A stretch of DNA of 24,304 nt. Source: Thermotogaceae bacterium. Lineage in GTDB: Bacteria > Thermotogota > Thermotogae > Thermotogales > Thermotogaceae. Below, in pieces: positions 7,315 through 13,592 of the stretch. Positions within the stretch are counted from its first letter, which is position 1; every line of letters starts with the position of its first letter. Location: the NCBI GenBank assembly GCA_027038385.1, contig JALVXE010000201.1, forward strand, positions 1 through 24,304. Reading direction: 5' to 3'. Made by a program: the position numbers and the translations under genes. A model generated the notes under the pieces. The model searched no databases, was not told the DNA's origin, and was given only the letters and a program-made list of their open reading frames with translations.

Positions 7315-8118
7315 TCACCACCCCCTCAAGGCGTTGAGCATTCTCACGGAGGATGGCACAAGCGCTATGAAAGCGATTACAACTACAACAACCGAAGCGG
7401 ATCCGAGCAACACCCAGATGAATTCCCTTCTCAAGTTCCTGTACCATGGATTCGTCCAAAAATCCCTGTACCTCAGCCTGTAGGAAAGCTCCCTCAGGGA
7501 TATCGGATAGTGAGGAACATTCGTGAAATAGCCGAATATCATTCCCGTTATCAGGCCTCCTATGTGAGCCGCGTTGTTTATACCGCTACCTGGTATGAAA
7601 CCGTAGACTATGTTGAAGATTATCATTGGGAGGAGCGCGGCCCCTGTGTATGGCCTCAGGAATATCGGTGTGTCAGACCTAAAGCCAGCGGAGAGAAGAA
7701 CTCCAGCGAGACCGAATATCGCGCCACTCGCCCCCAGAGATATCGAACTTCTGTAAAACACTTGTGTAGCGACGTTCCCCACAAAACCTGAGGCGAAGTA
7801 GAACACGAGAAACCTCCAAACGCCGTATGTGTACTCAACGAGGTTTCCAAGGTAGTACAAGGCGTACATATTAAATAGGAGGTGAAGTATTCCTCCATGA
7901 ACGAACATCGCGGTGAAGAGTCTGAACCACTCACCACACCCAGAGACTATTATCCCAACCTGAGCCCCGAAAAGGAGGTATTTCGCGACAGATCCCGGTA
8001 TCAACGTCTTGCAGTACACGAAATTTCCCACACCTCTAGGAGAGAACATTACCATCGCTATGTAAAGCACTGTATTCAAAATCACGAGCGTCCCGCTCGC
8101 GTTTCTAAACCTGTTCAC
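7315..8118 (-). CDS. Rhomboid-family intramembrane serine protease
   Basis: 267 residues from the GTG at 8118. Seven hydrophobic spans are visible. Rhomboid motifs are WFRLFTAMFVHGGILHLLFN (about 64-83, with the conserved His and oxyanion Asn), the nucleophile motif LGASGAIFG with Ser131, and AAHIGGLITG with the catalytic His185. A last membrane span (about 232-250) follows a basic cytoplasmic loop (residues 205-230). The protease cleaves membrane proteins within the bilayer. The GTG is preferred because GGGGGGAT lies 4 bases upstream; an in-frame TTG at 8136 abuts the terminator stem and has no ribosome binding site. The gene starts only 19 bases after the spoVS terminator, with no space for a separate promoter. 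Confidence 0.9.
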   Translation of the reverse strand: MNRFRNASGTLVILNTVLYIAMVMFSPRGVGNFVYCKTLIPGSVAKYLLFGAQVGIIVSGCGEWFRLFTAMFVHGGILHLLFNMYALYYLGNLVEYTYGVWRFLVFYFASGFVGNVATQVFYRSSISLGASGAIFGLAGVLLSAGFRSDTPIFLRPYTGAALLPMIIFNIVYGFIPGSGINNAAHIGGLITGMIFGYFTNVPHYPISLRELSYRLRYRDFWTNPWYRNLRREFIWVLLGSASVVVVVIAFIALVPSSVRMLNALRGW

Positions 8119-8136
8119 GCTTATCCCCCCGAACAA

Positions 8137-8163
8137 AAGCCCCCGCCACTCAGGCGGGGGCTT
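8137..8163 (-). terminator. Intrinsic terminator after spoVS (also readable on the plus strand)
   Basis: A perfect 11-bp stem AAGCCCCCGCC / GGCGGGGGCTT with a five-base loop. On the minus strand it is followed by CTTTTGTT. It ends the tRNA-spoVS transcript, although the rhomboid gene begins just beyond it. Confidence 0.85.
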
Positions 8164-8174
8164 CTTAGATCATT

Positions 8175-8438
8175 TCACTCTCTCGGAAAGATGATGAACT
8201 TTATACCCGTTTTCTTCTCTCCGTCTATCTCAACATCCGTAAAGGCTGGAACACAGACGAGGTCAATTCCGCTGGGCGCCAAGTACCCTCTCGCTACGGC
8301 GATGGCCTTTATAGCCTGGTTAACCGCTCCGGCACCTATAGCCTGAAGTTCCGCTCTACCCTCTTCCCTTATGACACCAGCAAGAGCTCCAGCTACCTTG
8401 TTCGGATTTGAGTTTGAAGCTACCTTGAGGACTTCCAT
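8175..8438 (-). CDS. spoVS: SpoVS-like small protein
   Basis: 87 residues, identical in size to the SpoVS family. It opens MEVLKVASNSNPNKVAGALA, continues with GVIREEGRAELQAIGAGAVN and QAIKAIAVARGYLAPSGIDL, and ends TGIKFIIFPRE; this is the nearly invariant SpoVS pattern (Alba-like fold). In Bacillus SpoVS acts at stage V of sporulation; in Thermotogota and Thermus-type bacteria homologues exist without sporulation, and the Alba-like fold suggests nucleic acid binding (family knowledge plus inference). The ATG at 8438 has GGGGGT 6 bases upstream. It lies 47 bases downstream of tRNA-Arg(TCG) with no terminator between, so it is probably cotranscribed with the tRNA cluster. Confidence 0.95.
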   Translation of the reverse strand: MEVLKVASNSNPNKVAGALAGVIREEGRAELQAIGAGAVNQAIKAIAVARGYLAPSGIDLVCVPAFTDVEIDGEKKTGIKFIIFPRE

Positions 8439-8485
8439 GTTATTACCCCCTTTGCTGTTATGATGTTTTGAATGTATTGCGGGCT

Positions 8486-8562
8486 TGGCGCGCCCGGCAG
8501 GACTCGAACCCGCAGCCATCGGATCCGAAATCCGACGCTCTATCCCGTTGAGCTACGGGCGC
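8486..8562 (-). tRNA. tRNA-Arg (anticodon TCG)
   Basis: Acceptor stem GCGCCCG/CGGGCGC, D-arm TAGCTCA...GAGC, anticodon stem TCGGA/TCCGA with loop TTTCGGA (anticodon TCG), T-loop GTTCGAGTC, discriminator G and encoded CCA. Last tRNA of the five-gene cluster; it decodes CGN. Confidence 0.95.
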
Positions 8563-8567
8563 ACCTC

Positions 8568-8644
8568 TGGGGTGGCCAGCGGGGCTCGAACCCGCGACCG
8601 CCTGATCCACAGTCAGGCGCTCTACCAACTGAGCTATGGCCACC
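8568..8644 (-). tRNA. tRNA-His (anticodon GTG)
   Basis: Acceptor stem GTGGCCA/TGGCCAC with an additional encoded G at -1 (8644) and C73, both typical of tRNA-His. Anticodon stem CCTGA/TCAGG holds loop CTGTGGA (anticodon GTG). CCA is encoded at 8568-8570. It is separated from tRNA-Arg(TCG) by five bases. Confidence 0.95.
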
Positions 8645-8656
8645 ACATAAAAAAAG

Positions 8657-8730
8657 CGCGCCCGGTGGGAGTCGAACCCACAGCCCTCGGATTAGAAATC
8701 CGATGCTCTATCCTGTTGAGCTACGGGCGC
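8657..8730 (-). tRNA. tRNA-Arg (anticodon TCT)
   Basis: Acceptor stem GCGCCCG/CGGGCGC, anticodon stem TCGGA/TCCGA with loop TTTCTAA (anticodon TCT, decoding AGA/AGG, the main Arg codons here). The discriminator G is followed by C and seven T, so CCA is not encoded, unlike every other tRNA in the window. The T-run directly after the acceptor stem could also favour partial termination or processing. Confidence 0.95.
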
Positions 8731-8748
8731 TTCAAAGACCCACAAAAA

Positions 8749-8824
<76 letters not shown>

Positions 8825-8835
8825 CCATTTTCTCT

Positions 8836-8911
8836 TGGTCGGGGCGAGAGGACTTGAACCTCCGGCCTCCTGCTCCCAAGGCAGGCGCGCTTCCACCTGC
8901 GCTACGCCCCG
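8836..8911 (-). tRNA. tRNA-Pro (anticodon TGG)
   Basis: Acceptor stem CGGGGCG/CGCCCCG, anticodon stem CCTGC/GCAGG with loop CTTGGGA (anticodon TGG), T-loop GTTCAAGTC, A73 and encoded CCA. First tRNA of the cluster, starting 16 bases downstream of the predicted -10 box. It differs from tRNA-Pro(GGG) at 12011-12086 at only three bases. Confidence 0.95.
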
Positions 8912-8926
8912 ACCTGCGTTCGGTAT

Positions 8927-8954
8927 ATTATCACACTCTAATCGGTGACGTCAA
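8927..8954 (-). promoter_or_regulatory. Promoter of the five-tRNA/spoVS transcript
   Basis: TTGACG (8949-8954) and GATAAT (8927-8932) with a 16-base spacer, reading towards tRNA-Pro(TGG). Position and quality fit a strong stable-RNA promoter. Confidence 0.65.
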
Positions 8955-9004
8955 GATGTCCTGTGGTATTCTATGAGTGACTTTCGAGGAGTTTTAACAA
9001 CGGG

Positions 9005-9013
9005 TGGTATAAT
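9005..9013 (+). promoter_or_regulatory. Extended -10 promoter of the efp operon
   Basis: TGG plus perfect TATAAT (9008-9013), 33 bases before the efp start; no clear -35 box. Divergent from the tRNA promoter. Confidence 0.6.
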
Positions 9014-9046
9014 TTATTGCCGAAAAAATGAGAGGGAGGAGATAAG

Positions 9047-9610
9047 GTGGCAGCCATCAGTGTGAGTGATCTCAAAAAGAACACATTCGTGGTGTACGAC
9101 GGAGAAGTTTACAGGGTACTGGAGGCTACGAAACACTTCAGGGCGAGAGGTTCTGGACAGGTAAGGGTGAAGATGAAGAACGTCATAACCGGATACGTCA
9201 GGGACATAAACTTTATGAGCACCGAAAAGCTGGAAGAAGCCGAAGTCTCGTTCAGGCCAGCCCAGTACCTTTACAACGACGGAGAAGTCTATTACTTCAT
9301 GACTCTCGATGACTACGATCAACATCCTCTCTCAAAAGAAGTTCTGGGAGATGCGATGAACTATCTGGTTGAGAACATGGAAGTCTCCCTGATATTCCAC
9401 GGATCGACTCCTATTGGAGTGGAACTTCCCACAACAGTCGTTCTCGAGGTTGTGGAGACTCCACCGGGATACAAAGGGGACACCGCTTCTGGTGGTGGGA
9501 AACCCGCTAAACTGGAAACCGGTTTGAAGATCACCGTTCCGTTCTTCGTAGAAGTTGGAGACAAGGTCAGAGTCGATACGAGAACGGGCGAGTATGTTGA
9601 GAAGGTGTGA
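9047..9610 (+). CDS. efp: Elongation factor P
   Basis: 187 residues, full length for EF-P, with three beta-barrel domains: KOW-like domain I (about 1-65), central OB domain (YFMTLDDYDQHPLS, ENMEVSLIFHGSTPIGVELP) and C-terminal OB domain (GDTASGGGKPAKLETGLKIT, VPFFVEVGDKVRVDTRTGEY). It relieves ribosome stalling at polyproline. The tip of the domain I loop, where other bacteria carry a modified Lys or Arg, reads RARGSGQ (32-38), so aligned on the Gly-x-Gly the modified residue is Ser36; I recall the same RGSG in Thermotoga EF-P. Start is GTG at 9047 with GGGAGGAG upstream. It is followed 17 bases later by the Asp23-family gene. Confidence 0.97.
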   Translation: MAAISVSDLKKNTFVVYDGEVYRVLEATKHFRARGSGQVRVKMKNVITGYVRDINFMSTEKLEEAEVSFRPAQYLYNDGEVYYFMTLDDYDQHPLSKEVLGDAMNYLVENMEVSLIFHGSTPIGVELPTTVVLEVVETPPGYKGDTASGGGKPAKLETGLKITVPFFVEVGDKVRVDTRTGEYVEKV

Positions 9611-9627
9611 GAATTGGAGGTGATGGC

Positions 9628-9999
9628 ATGGAGTACAACGGAGGGAAGATAGAAATCTCAGATAGCGTTATAAAGGAGATAATATTCCGTGCAGCGGTCG
9701 ACTACATGAAGATAGAGGACAACCAGAAGGAGAAGAAGAAACTCAAGAAAAACATTCTGATCCAGAGAACCCCTGAGGATCACCTTGAAATAACGATAAA
9801 GGGTATATCGGCTCCTTACAATACGTCCTTGAAGAAATACGCTGAAGATCTGATGTTCAAAGTGAAAGATACAGTCGAGAGGATGACAGAGATGGCCGTG
9901 GACTCGGTGAACATACAGATAGGTGACATAGTCGAGTCGACGGAGGAAACGGATAACATGTACGATTACGAGGAAAACCAGAACGAGGAAGAAAAGTGA
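9628..9999 (+). CDS. Asp23/Gls24-family protein
   Basis: 123 residues from ATG 9628. The pattern of this small alpha/beta family is visible: GGKIEISDSVIKEIIFRAAV near the N-terminus, a charged middle, LKKYAEDLMFKVKDTVERM as the long helix and SVNIQIGDIV as the final strand; the tail is very acidic (Asp/Glu/Asn-rich from about 108). Members associate with envelope stress or membrane homeostasis in Firmicutes, but their biochemical role is poorly defined. The ATG is chosen because GGAGGTGAT lies 3 bases upstream; a longer in-frame GTG at 9607 lacks such a site. It is cotranscribed with efp and closed by a strong terminator. The link between efp and this family has no known mechanism. Confidence 0.8.
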   Translation: MEYNGGKIEISDSVIKEIIFRAAVDYMKIEDNQKEKKKLKKNILIQRTPEDHLEITIKGISAPYNTSLKKYAEDLMFKVKDTVERMTEMAVDSVNIQIGDIVESTEETDNMYDYEENQNEEEK

Positions 10000-10026
10000 A
10001 AAGGGCTCCTTTCGGAGCCCTTTTTT
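9999..10026 (+). terminator. Intrinsic terminator of the efp operon (bidirectional)
   Basis: GGGCTCC-TTTC-GGAGCCC hairpin (10003-10020) flanked by A-run and followed by six T. On the minus strand the same stem with CTTTT serves as terminator for tRNA-Leu, whose 3' end is at 10028. Confidence 0.9.
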
Positions 10027-10027
10027 C

Positions 10028-10116
10028 TGGTGCCGAGGGCGGGACTCGAACCCGCATGGCCGCTGGTGGCCACCTGATCCTGAGTCAGGCGCGTCTGCCA
10101 ATTCCGCCACCTCGGC
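10028..10116 (-). tRNA. tRNA-Leu (anticodon CAG)
   Basis: A class II tRNA of 89 bases with a long variable arm (TGGCCACCAGCGGCCA). Acceptor stem GCCGAGG/CCTCGGC, anticodon stem CCTGA/TCAGG with loop CTCAGGA (anticodon CAG), A73 and encoded CCA. Confidence 0.95.
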
Positions 10117-10126
10117 TCAGGTGATT

Positions 10127-10155
10127 ATTATACTTATCACCGCCGACGTCTTCAA
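10127..10155 (-). promoter_or_regulatory. Promoter of tRNA-Leu with overlapping inverted repeat
   Basis: TTGAAG (10150-10155) and a perfect TATAAT (10127-10132) are 17 bases apart. An inverted repeat GGTGAT...ATCACC (10120-10141) is centred on the -10 box. The -35 box lies just outside the stop of the upstream ATPase gene at 10159. Confidence 0.7.
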
Positions 10156-10158
10156 GAA

Positions 10159-11862
10159 CTAAATCAGCACGCCCTCATCTTCAAAGTAGTAGTCGTTCTC
10201 GTTGAGAGCCCATGCTGGAAACGGAAAACGAACGGTTATCGGTACTCTCATGAAAGGCTGGTCGACTATGACGCTACCTTGGGTCAGAGTTGCCGCTTTT
10301 CTCTTCTGCTCGTCCAGAAGATGTCCGTACTCACTCTTTGAGAGCTCCACCCACTTCTGTCTTCCAACGACCACCGTAGCCGCTTGGGTTATAACCCTGT
10401 AATCCACCTCAGAGGCCGTTTGCTCCGCCCCAATCAGTATCACTCCGAAGGACCTTCCTCTCTCTGAAACATCCCTGAATATCGAAGCTATCTCGCTCCT
10501 CTCATCTCTGGGCGCATATTTGTTCAGCTCGTCCAGCACGATGAACACCGGTGAATTCGAAAGCATTCCCGATTCTTTTTCCCTCATTATTTCCTTTATC
10601 ACGGCTCCAACTACTATCGACTGCATTCTCGTTCTGAGCTTCGATATGTCTATAACCGTGATGCCACCCGGCCTGTTCCAATCTATCTTGTTTCCATCCT
10701 TTTTCCAGATCCGCGCAAGACCGATATTAATCGCGAGTTGAAGCCTTCTTTTGAGAAGCTTTATTGTGCTAACACCTATTCCAATACCTTTCAACATGCT
10801 GTAAAGACTATCTCCCTCTTTGAGCTTCAGAAGTATCTCGTACGGATTCGATATCTCACTCCTCCTGATGGCCCTTTCTCTAGGATTTGCCGTATCCTCA
10901 GCGTTCATGTATTCCATTATGGATATCACAGCGAGCATCAGGTTGCTGTTTCTCTCAAGCTCTTGAGGGTCGAAGATCATCTCAAAAAGTCCTAAATCGA
11001 AGAAATCCGCCGTGTTCCAAGAGTACGGTTTCGCATCAACCCTGAGCGAATCGACCCCAGATCCGACGAATTCGGACTTTTCAACCGCGTAAAACTCCGA
11101 GTTTTCAAACGGTTTTGGAAGAATTCCGAGTTTCTCGTACATCCTCCTCCACTCTTTTCCCATACCGGTTTCCTTGGACTCTACCCAGCGCCTGCTGTAG
11201 TGATCTATGAACATCAAGCTGTCACCTTTGACGTTGAACACGACGAATATCGGCTTGAGGTGTCCATACCTTCTCGATTTCCTGATGTTGTCTATGATCG
11301 ACCTTATCAAAAACGTAGTATAGGAGGTCTTGGATGCCACTCCGGACTGTCCTGAGATGTTTATGTGAGCCCCGTTCTCACCTAGGATGTAAGAAAGATC
11401 GAGAAAAGCCACCGAGCCGTTTTCCAAGAGTCCAACTGGGAGTTTTCTGTCGGAAAAGCTATCGAATCCCAACGCTACGTCAACCTCGTCATCTTCCACA
11501 AGATGAACGAAGCTGCCGGGTATAGGAGGAACGTCCGGTGGGTTCATCTCACCACGATTTGAAACGATCCTCGTCGTTACGATCTTCGCTACGAAGGAAG
11601 AGAGTTTCGGCTTCACACCCTTCTCAATAGTTATGATTTCCTCAAAACCTCTCATCGGAACGTCCCAGGTGTTCAATATCTTCGTGACCACTCCATAAAT
11701 CGATATCTTTCCGAAGTTCGGATATTCAAAGTCCACCCTCACGATATCCCCTATCCTGACCATGAGATCCGGGGGATGATTTATTTCGCTCTTGAGCCTG
11801 ACGTAGAACTCGTAGGGGGACGCTTCACTGCTTCCGGTTACGTATCCGATCTTCAAGACCAT
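10159..11862 (-). CDS. HerA-like hexameric P-loop ATPase (HAS-barrel/DUF87)
   Basis: About 567 residues. The N-terminus (IGYVTGSSEASPYEFYV then VRIGDIVRVDF, GKISIYGVVTKI) matches a HAS barrel, followed by the FtsK/HerA ATPase core: IGDIV, a Walker A written GQSGVASKTS (about 171-180) instead of GxSGSGKS, Walker B VFIVLDELNKY (about 439-449) and sensor/Arg-finger region SERGRSFGVILIGAEQ. The C-terminal part contains VVVGRQ and VPITVRFPFP, common in this family. HerA-type ATPases translocate DNA, often with the nuclease NurA; none is adjacent here. Initiation is ambiguous: GTG 11865, ATG 11862 and TTG 11856 are consecutive in frame, and GAGGGTGAT has best spacing for the TTG. It lies between a tRNA-Gln terminator and tRNA-Leu. 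Confidence 0.85.
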   Translation of the reverse strand: MVLKIGYVTGSSEASPYEFYVRLKSEINHPPDLMVRIGDIVRVDFEYPNFGKISIYGVVTKILNTWDVPMRGFEEIITIEKGVKPKLSSFVAKIVTTRIVSNRGEMNPPDVPPIPGSFVHLVEDDEVDVALGFDSFSDRKLPVGLLENGSVAFLDLSYILGENGAHINISGQSGVASKTSYTTFLIRSIIDNIRKSRRYGHLKPIFVVFNVKGDSLMFIDHYSRRWVESKETGMGKEWRRMYEKLGILPKPFENSEFYAVEKSEFVGSGVDSLRVDAKPYSWNTADFFDLGLFEMIFDPQELERNSNLMLAVISIMEYMNAEDTANPRERAIRRSEISNPYEILLKLKEGDSLYSMLKGIGIGVSTIKLLKRRLQLAINIGLARIWKKDGNKIDWNRPGGITVIDISKLRTRMQSIVVGAVIKEIMREKESGMLSNSPVFIVLDELNKYAPRDERSEIASIFRDVSERGRSFGVILIGAEQTASEVDYRVITQAATVVVGRQKWVELSKSEYGHLLDEQKRKAATLTQGSVIVDQPFMRVPITVRFPFPAWALNENDYYFEDEGVLI

Positions 11863-11881
11863 CACCCTCTTTTAAAAACAA

Positions 11882-11904
11882 TTGGGTGGCTCGCCGCCAC
11901 CCAA
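11882..11904 (-). terminator. Intrinsic terminator after tRNA-Gln
   Basis: A 9-bp stem TTGGGTGGC/GCCACCCAA with a five-base loop, followed on the minus strand by TTGTTTTT. It separates the tRNA-Pro/tRNA-Gln transcript from the HerA-like gene, whose start is about 20 bases beyond, so that gene may depend on read-through. Confidence 0.8.
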
Positions 11905-11908
11905 ATCC

Positions 11909-11983
11909 TGGCTGGGAGGGGAGGACTCGAACCTCCACCGGCGGATCCAGAGTCCGCTGTCCTGCCAATTAGACGACCTCCCA
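11909..11983 (-). tRNA. tRNA-Gln (anticodon CTG)
   Basis: Acceptor stem TGGGAGG/CCTCCCA with U1-A72 as in bacterial tRNA-Gln, anticodon stem GCGGA/TCCGC with loop CTCTGGA (anticodon CTG), G73 and encoded CCA. Confidence 0.95.
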
Positions 11984-12010
11984 ACACAGAAGGTATTGTA
12001 CCATATTTTC

Positions 12011-12086
12011 TGGTCGGGGCGAGAGGACTTGAACCTCCGGCCTCCTGCGCCCCATGCAGGCGCGCTTCCACCTGCGCTACGCCCCG
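12011..12086 (-). tRNA. tRNA-Pro (anticodon GGG)
   Basis: Acceptor stem CGGGGCG/CGCCCCG, anticodon stem CCTGC/GCAGG with loop ATGGGGC (anticodon GGG), A73 and encoded CCA. Its body is identical to tRNA-Pro(TGG) except at loop positions 32, 34 and 38. Confidence 0.95.
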
Positions 12087-12095
12087 GCAAGCAAA

Positions 12096-12125
12096 ATTCT
12101 ACCACAGTCATCTTCTGGCGGTCAA
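12096..12125 (-). promoter_or_regulatory. Promoter of the tRNA-Pro(GGG)/tRNA-Gln transcript
   Basis: TTGACC (12120-12125), 18-base spacer and TAGAAT (12096-12101) preceded by TGG, giving both a -35 and an extended -10. It reads into tRNA-Pro(GGG) ten bases later. Confidence 0.65.
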
Positions 12126-12177
12126 CGATGAGATCTAGGACAAGCATGACACACGTTTTTTATTTTTTGCATCTTTG

Positions 12178-12186
12178 TGGTATGAT
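12178..12186 (+). promoter_or_regulatory. Extended -10 promoter of the HD-GYP gene
   Basis: TGG plus TATGAT (12181-12186), 31 bases before the GTG start at 12218, behind a T-rich stretch (12156-12168). No consensus -35 box. Confidence 0.5.
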
Positions 12187-12217
12187 CGAGCAACGCGGCT
12201 TGAGAGGGTGAGAAATC

Positions 12218-13537
12218 GTGAGGAAAAGAGTTTCCATAACGCCTTTCTCTGATATGATAAAGATGTTTATCGACTTGAGAACCACGAATCTCGCCCCCTT
12301 AATAGATCACTCGGTAGACGTGGCGAAGATATCGGCCATGATCATGAAGAGGATAAAACCGCTTGAGAACCTTTCCAGCATGTACATAACGGGTCTGTTT
12401 CACGATGTAGGCCTGGTGATCTACTCAGAGATAATCGCCCCGGATGAGATAGTGAAGTTATCTGAAGATAGCTCATACACGCTGAGCTCTCTGCTTTACA
12501 GAATAGACAAAGACATGTACCACGCGGCATTCTCAACGAGGATGATGGAAAAAGTCGGAATACTTTCACAGAAGTATCTAAACGCACTGAGGCAGCATCA
12601 CAATCCTTTCGACAAACTGACGGGTAGTGATGAAGAGATCCTGATATCGAGCATCTTGGACGTTGCGGACAACATTTCGGTGATAATCCGAGATTCAGAA
12701 CCAGACGTCATAGAAACCGTTGAGAGGATTGAGAGATTTCTGAACACCCACAAAATGGTTGAAGAAGTCAGAGCAGCTGCGAAGGACCTCTTCAAATCCT
12801 ATGTGGAGATGACCTACGTCTTCGACTCCGAACCCATGCTGGACGATTTTTGCGGATTCAACATGCACGTCAGTCTGGAGCAGTCTGTAGAGCTTCTGAA
12901 GATCTTCGTTCTCATGGTCGACCTTCAATCTCCGTTCACCGTGAGACACTCTTCTTCCATAGCAACGCTAGCTAGGGATTTGGCTGCGGAGATTTTCAAT
13001 AACAAGTTCGACTCCCTCGTGATGTACATATCCGGACTCATACACGACATAGGGAAGTTAACCGTGCCCATAGAGATCCTGCACAAACCTGGAAGACTGA
13101 ACAGGCCGGAGAGGCACGTGATGAATCTGCACGTTTCCGGTACGTTCAAAATGCTTTCGAAATACCCAAATCTGAGCGAGTTCACCGCTATAGCATCGCT
13201 CCATCACGAGAGACTCGACGGATCGGGATATCCTTGGGGGCTCAAGGGAAACGAACTTGGAATTAGAGCGAGAATACTTCAAGTTGCGGATGTCTTCACG
13301 GCGTTGACAGAGAACAGGCCGTACAGAAAGGGAATGTCAAACGATGACGCCCTGAGAATAATAGAAGATGAGGTGGATAAGGGAAGATTAGATGGGGAGA
13401 TCTACAAGGTCCTCAGGGAGATGATCAAAAACGGATACAGGATATCTCAAAGCGACATAGTCTTCACGGAATTCTTCGGAGATATGGATGAATATGAGGT
13501 AGTGAGGAAGGTTTTCATTCACATGAAGACTTCTTAA
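12218..13537 (+). CDS. Tandem HD-domain protein with C-terminal HD-GYP (putative c-di-GMP phosphodiesterase)
   Basis: 439 residues, soluble. The C-terminal half is a complete HD-GYP domain: RHSSSIATLA (His244), HDIGK (276-280), LHVSGTFKML (His305), HHERLDGSGYP (329-339) and VADVF (Asp358). The N-terminal half also looks like an HD domain: DHSVDVAKIS (His31), FHDVG (62-63), His102, HH at 127-128 and VADN (Asp151), so its metal ligands are present but the GYP motif and catalytic Lys are not. No receiver, PAS or membrane segment is visible. HD-GYP proteins hydrolyse c-di-GMP. It starts at GTG with GAGAGGGTGA upstream and is followed after 55 bases by the iron transporter gene, then a GGDEF protein. 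Confidence 0.88.
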   Translation: MRKRVSITPFSDMIKMFIDLRTTNLAPLIDHSVDVAKISAMIMKRIKPLENLSSMYITGLFHDVGLVIYSEIIAPDEIVKLSEDSSYTLSSLLYRIDKDMYHAAFSTRMMEKVGILSQKYLNALRQHHNPFDKLTGSDEEILISSILDVADNISVIIRDSEPDVIETVERIERFLNTHKMVEEVRAAAKDLFKSYVEMTYVFDSEPMLDDFCGFNMHVSLEQSVELLKIFVLMVDLQSPFTVRHSSSIATLARDLAAEIFNNKFDSLVMYISGLIHDIGKLTVPIEILHKPGRLNRPERHVMNLHVSGTFKMLSKYPNLSEFTAIASLHHERLDGSGYPWGLKGNELGIRARILQVADVFTALTENRPYRKGMSNDDALRIIEDEVDKGRLDGEIYKVLREMIKNGYRISQSDIVFTEFFGDMDEYEVVRKVFIHMKTS

Positions 13538-13560
13538 TATCCATTATCTCGAAAGATTTC

Positions 13561-13569
13561 TGATAGAAT
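13561..13569 (+). promoter_or_regulatory. Candidate extended -10 promoter of the Er-VIT1 gene
   Basis: TGA plus TAGAAT (13564-13569) in the 55-base gap after the HD-GYP gene, 24 bases upstream of the next ATG; no clear -35. Weak, and cotranscription from upstream remains possible. Confidence 0.4.
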
Positions 13570-13592
13570 CCCCTCAAAAAGGGAGGGAGGAT

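Noticed and set aside
7510..7791. Plus-strand frames of about 90 codons opposite the rhomboid gene.
   Set aside because: They are frame shadows of a well-supported rhomboid gene with no ribosome binding site or family resemblance.
8836..12086. The near-identical 76-base copies at 8836 and 12011 as att sites of an integrated element.
   Set aside because: Both are complete tRNA-Pro genes differing at the anticodon, and the 3.1 kb between them holds ordinary housekeeping genes with no integrase.
11776..12211. Open frames on both strands through tRNA-Gln and tRNA-Pro(GGG).
   Set aside because: Same artefact: they read through tRNA genes and the HerA start.
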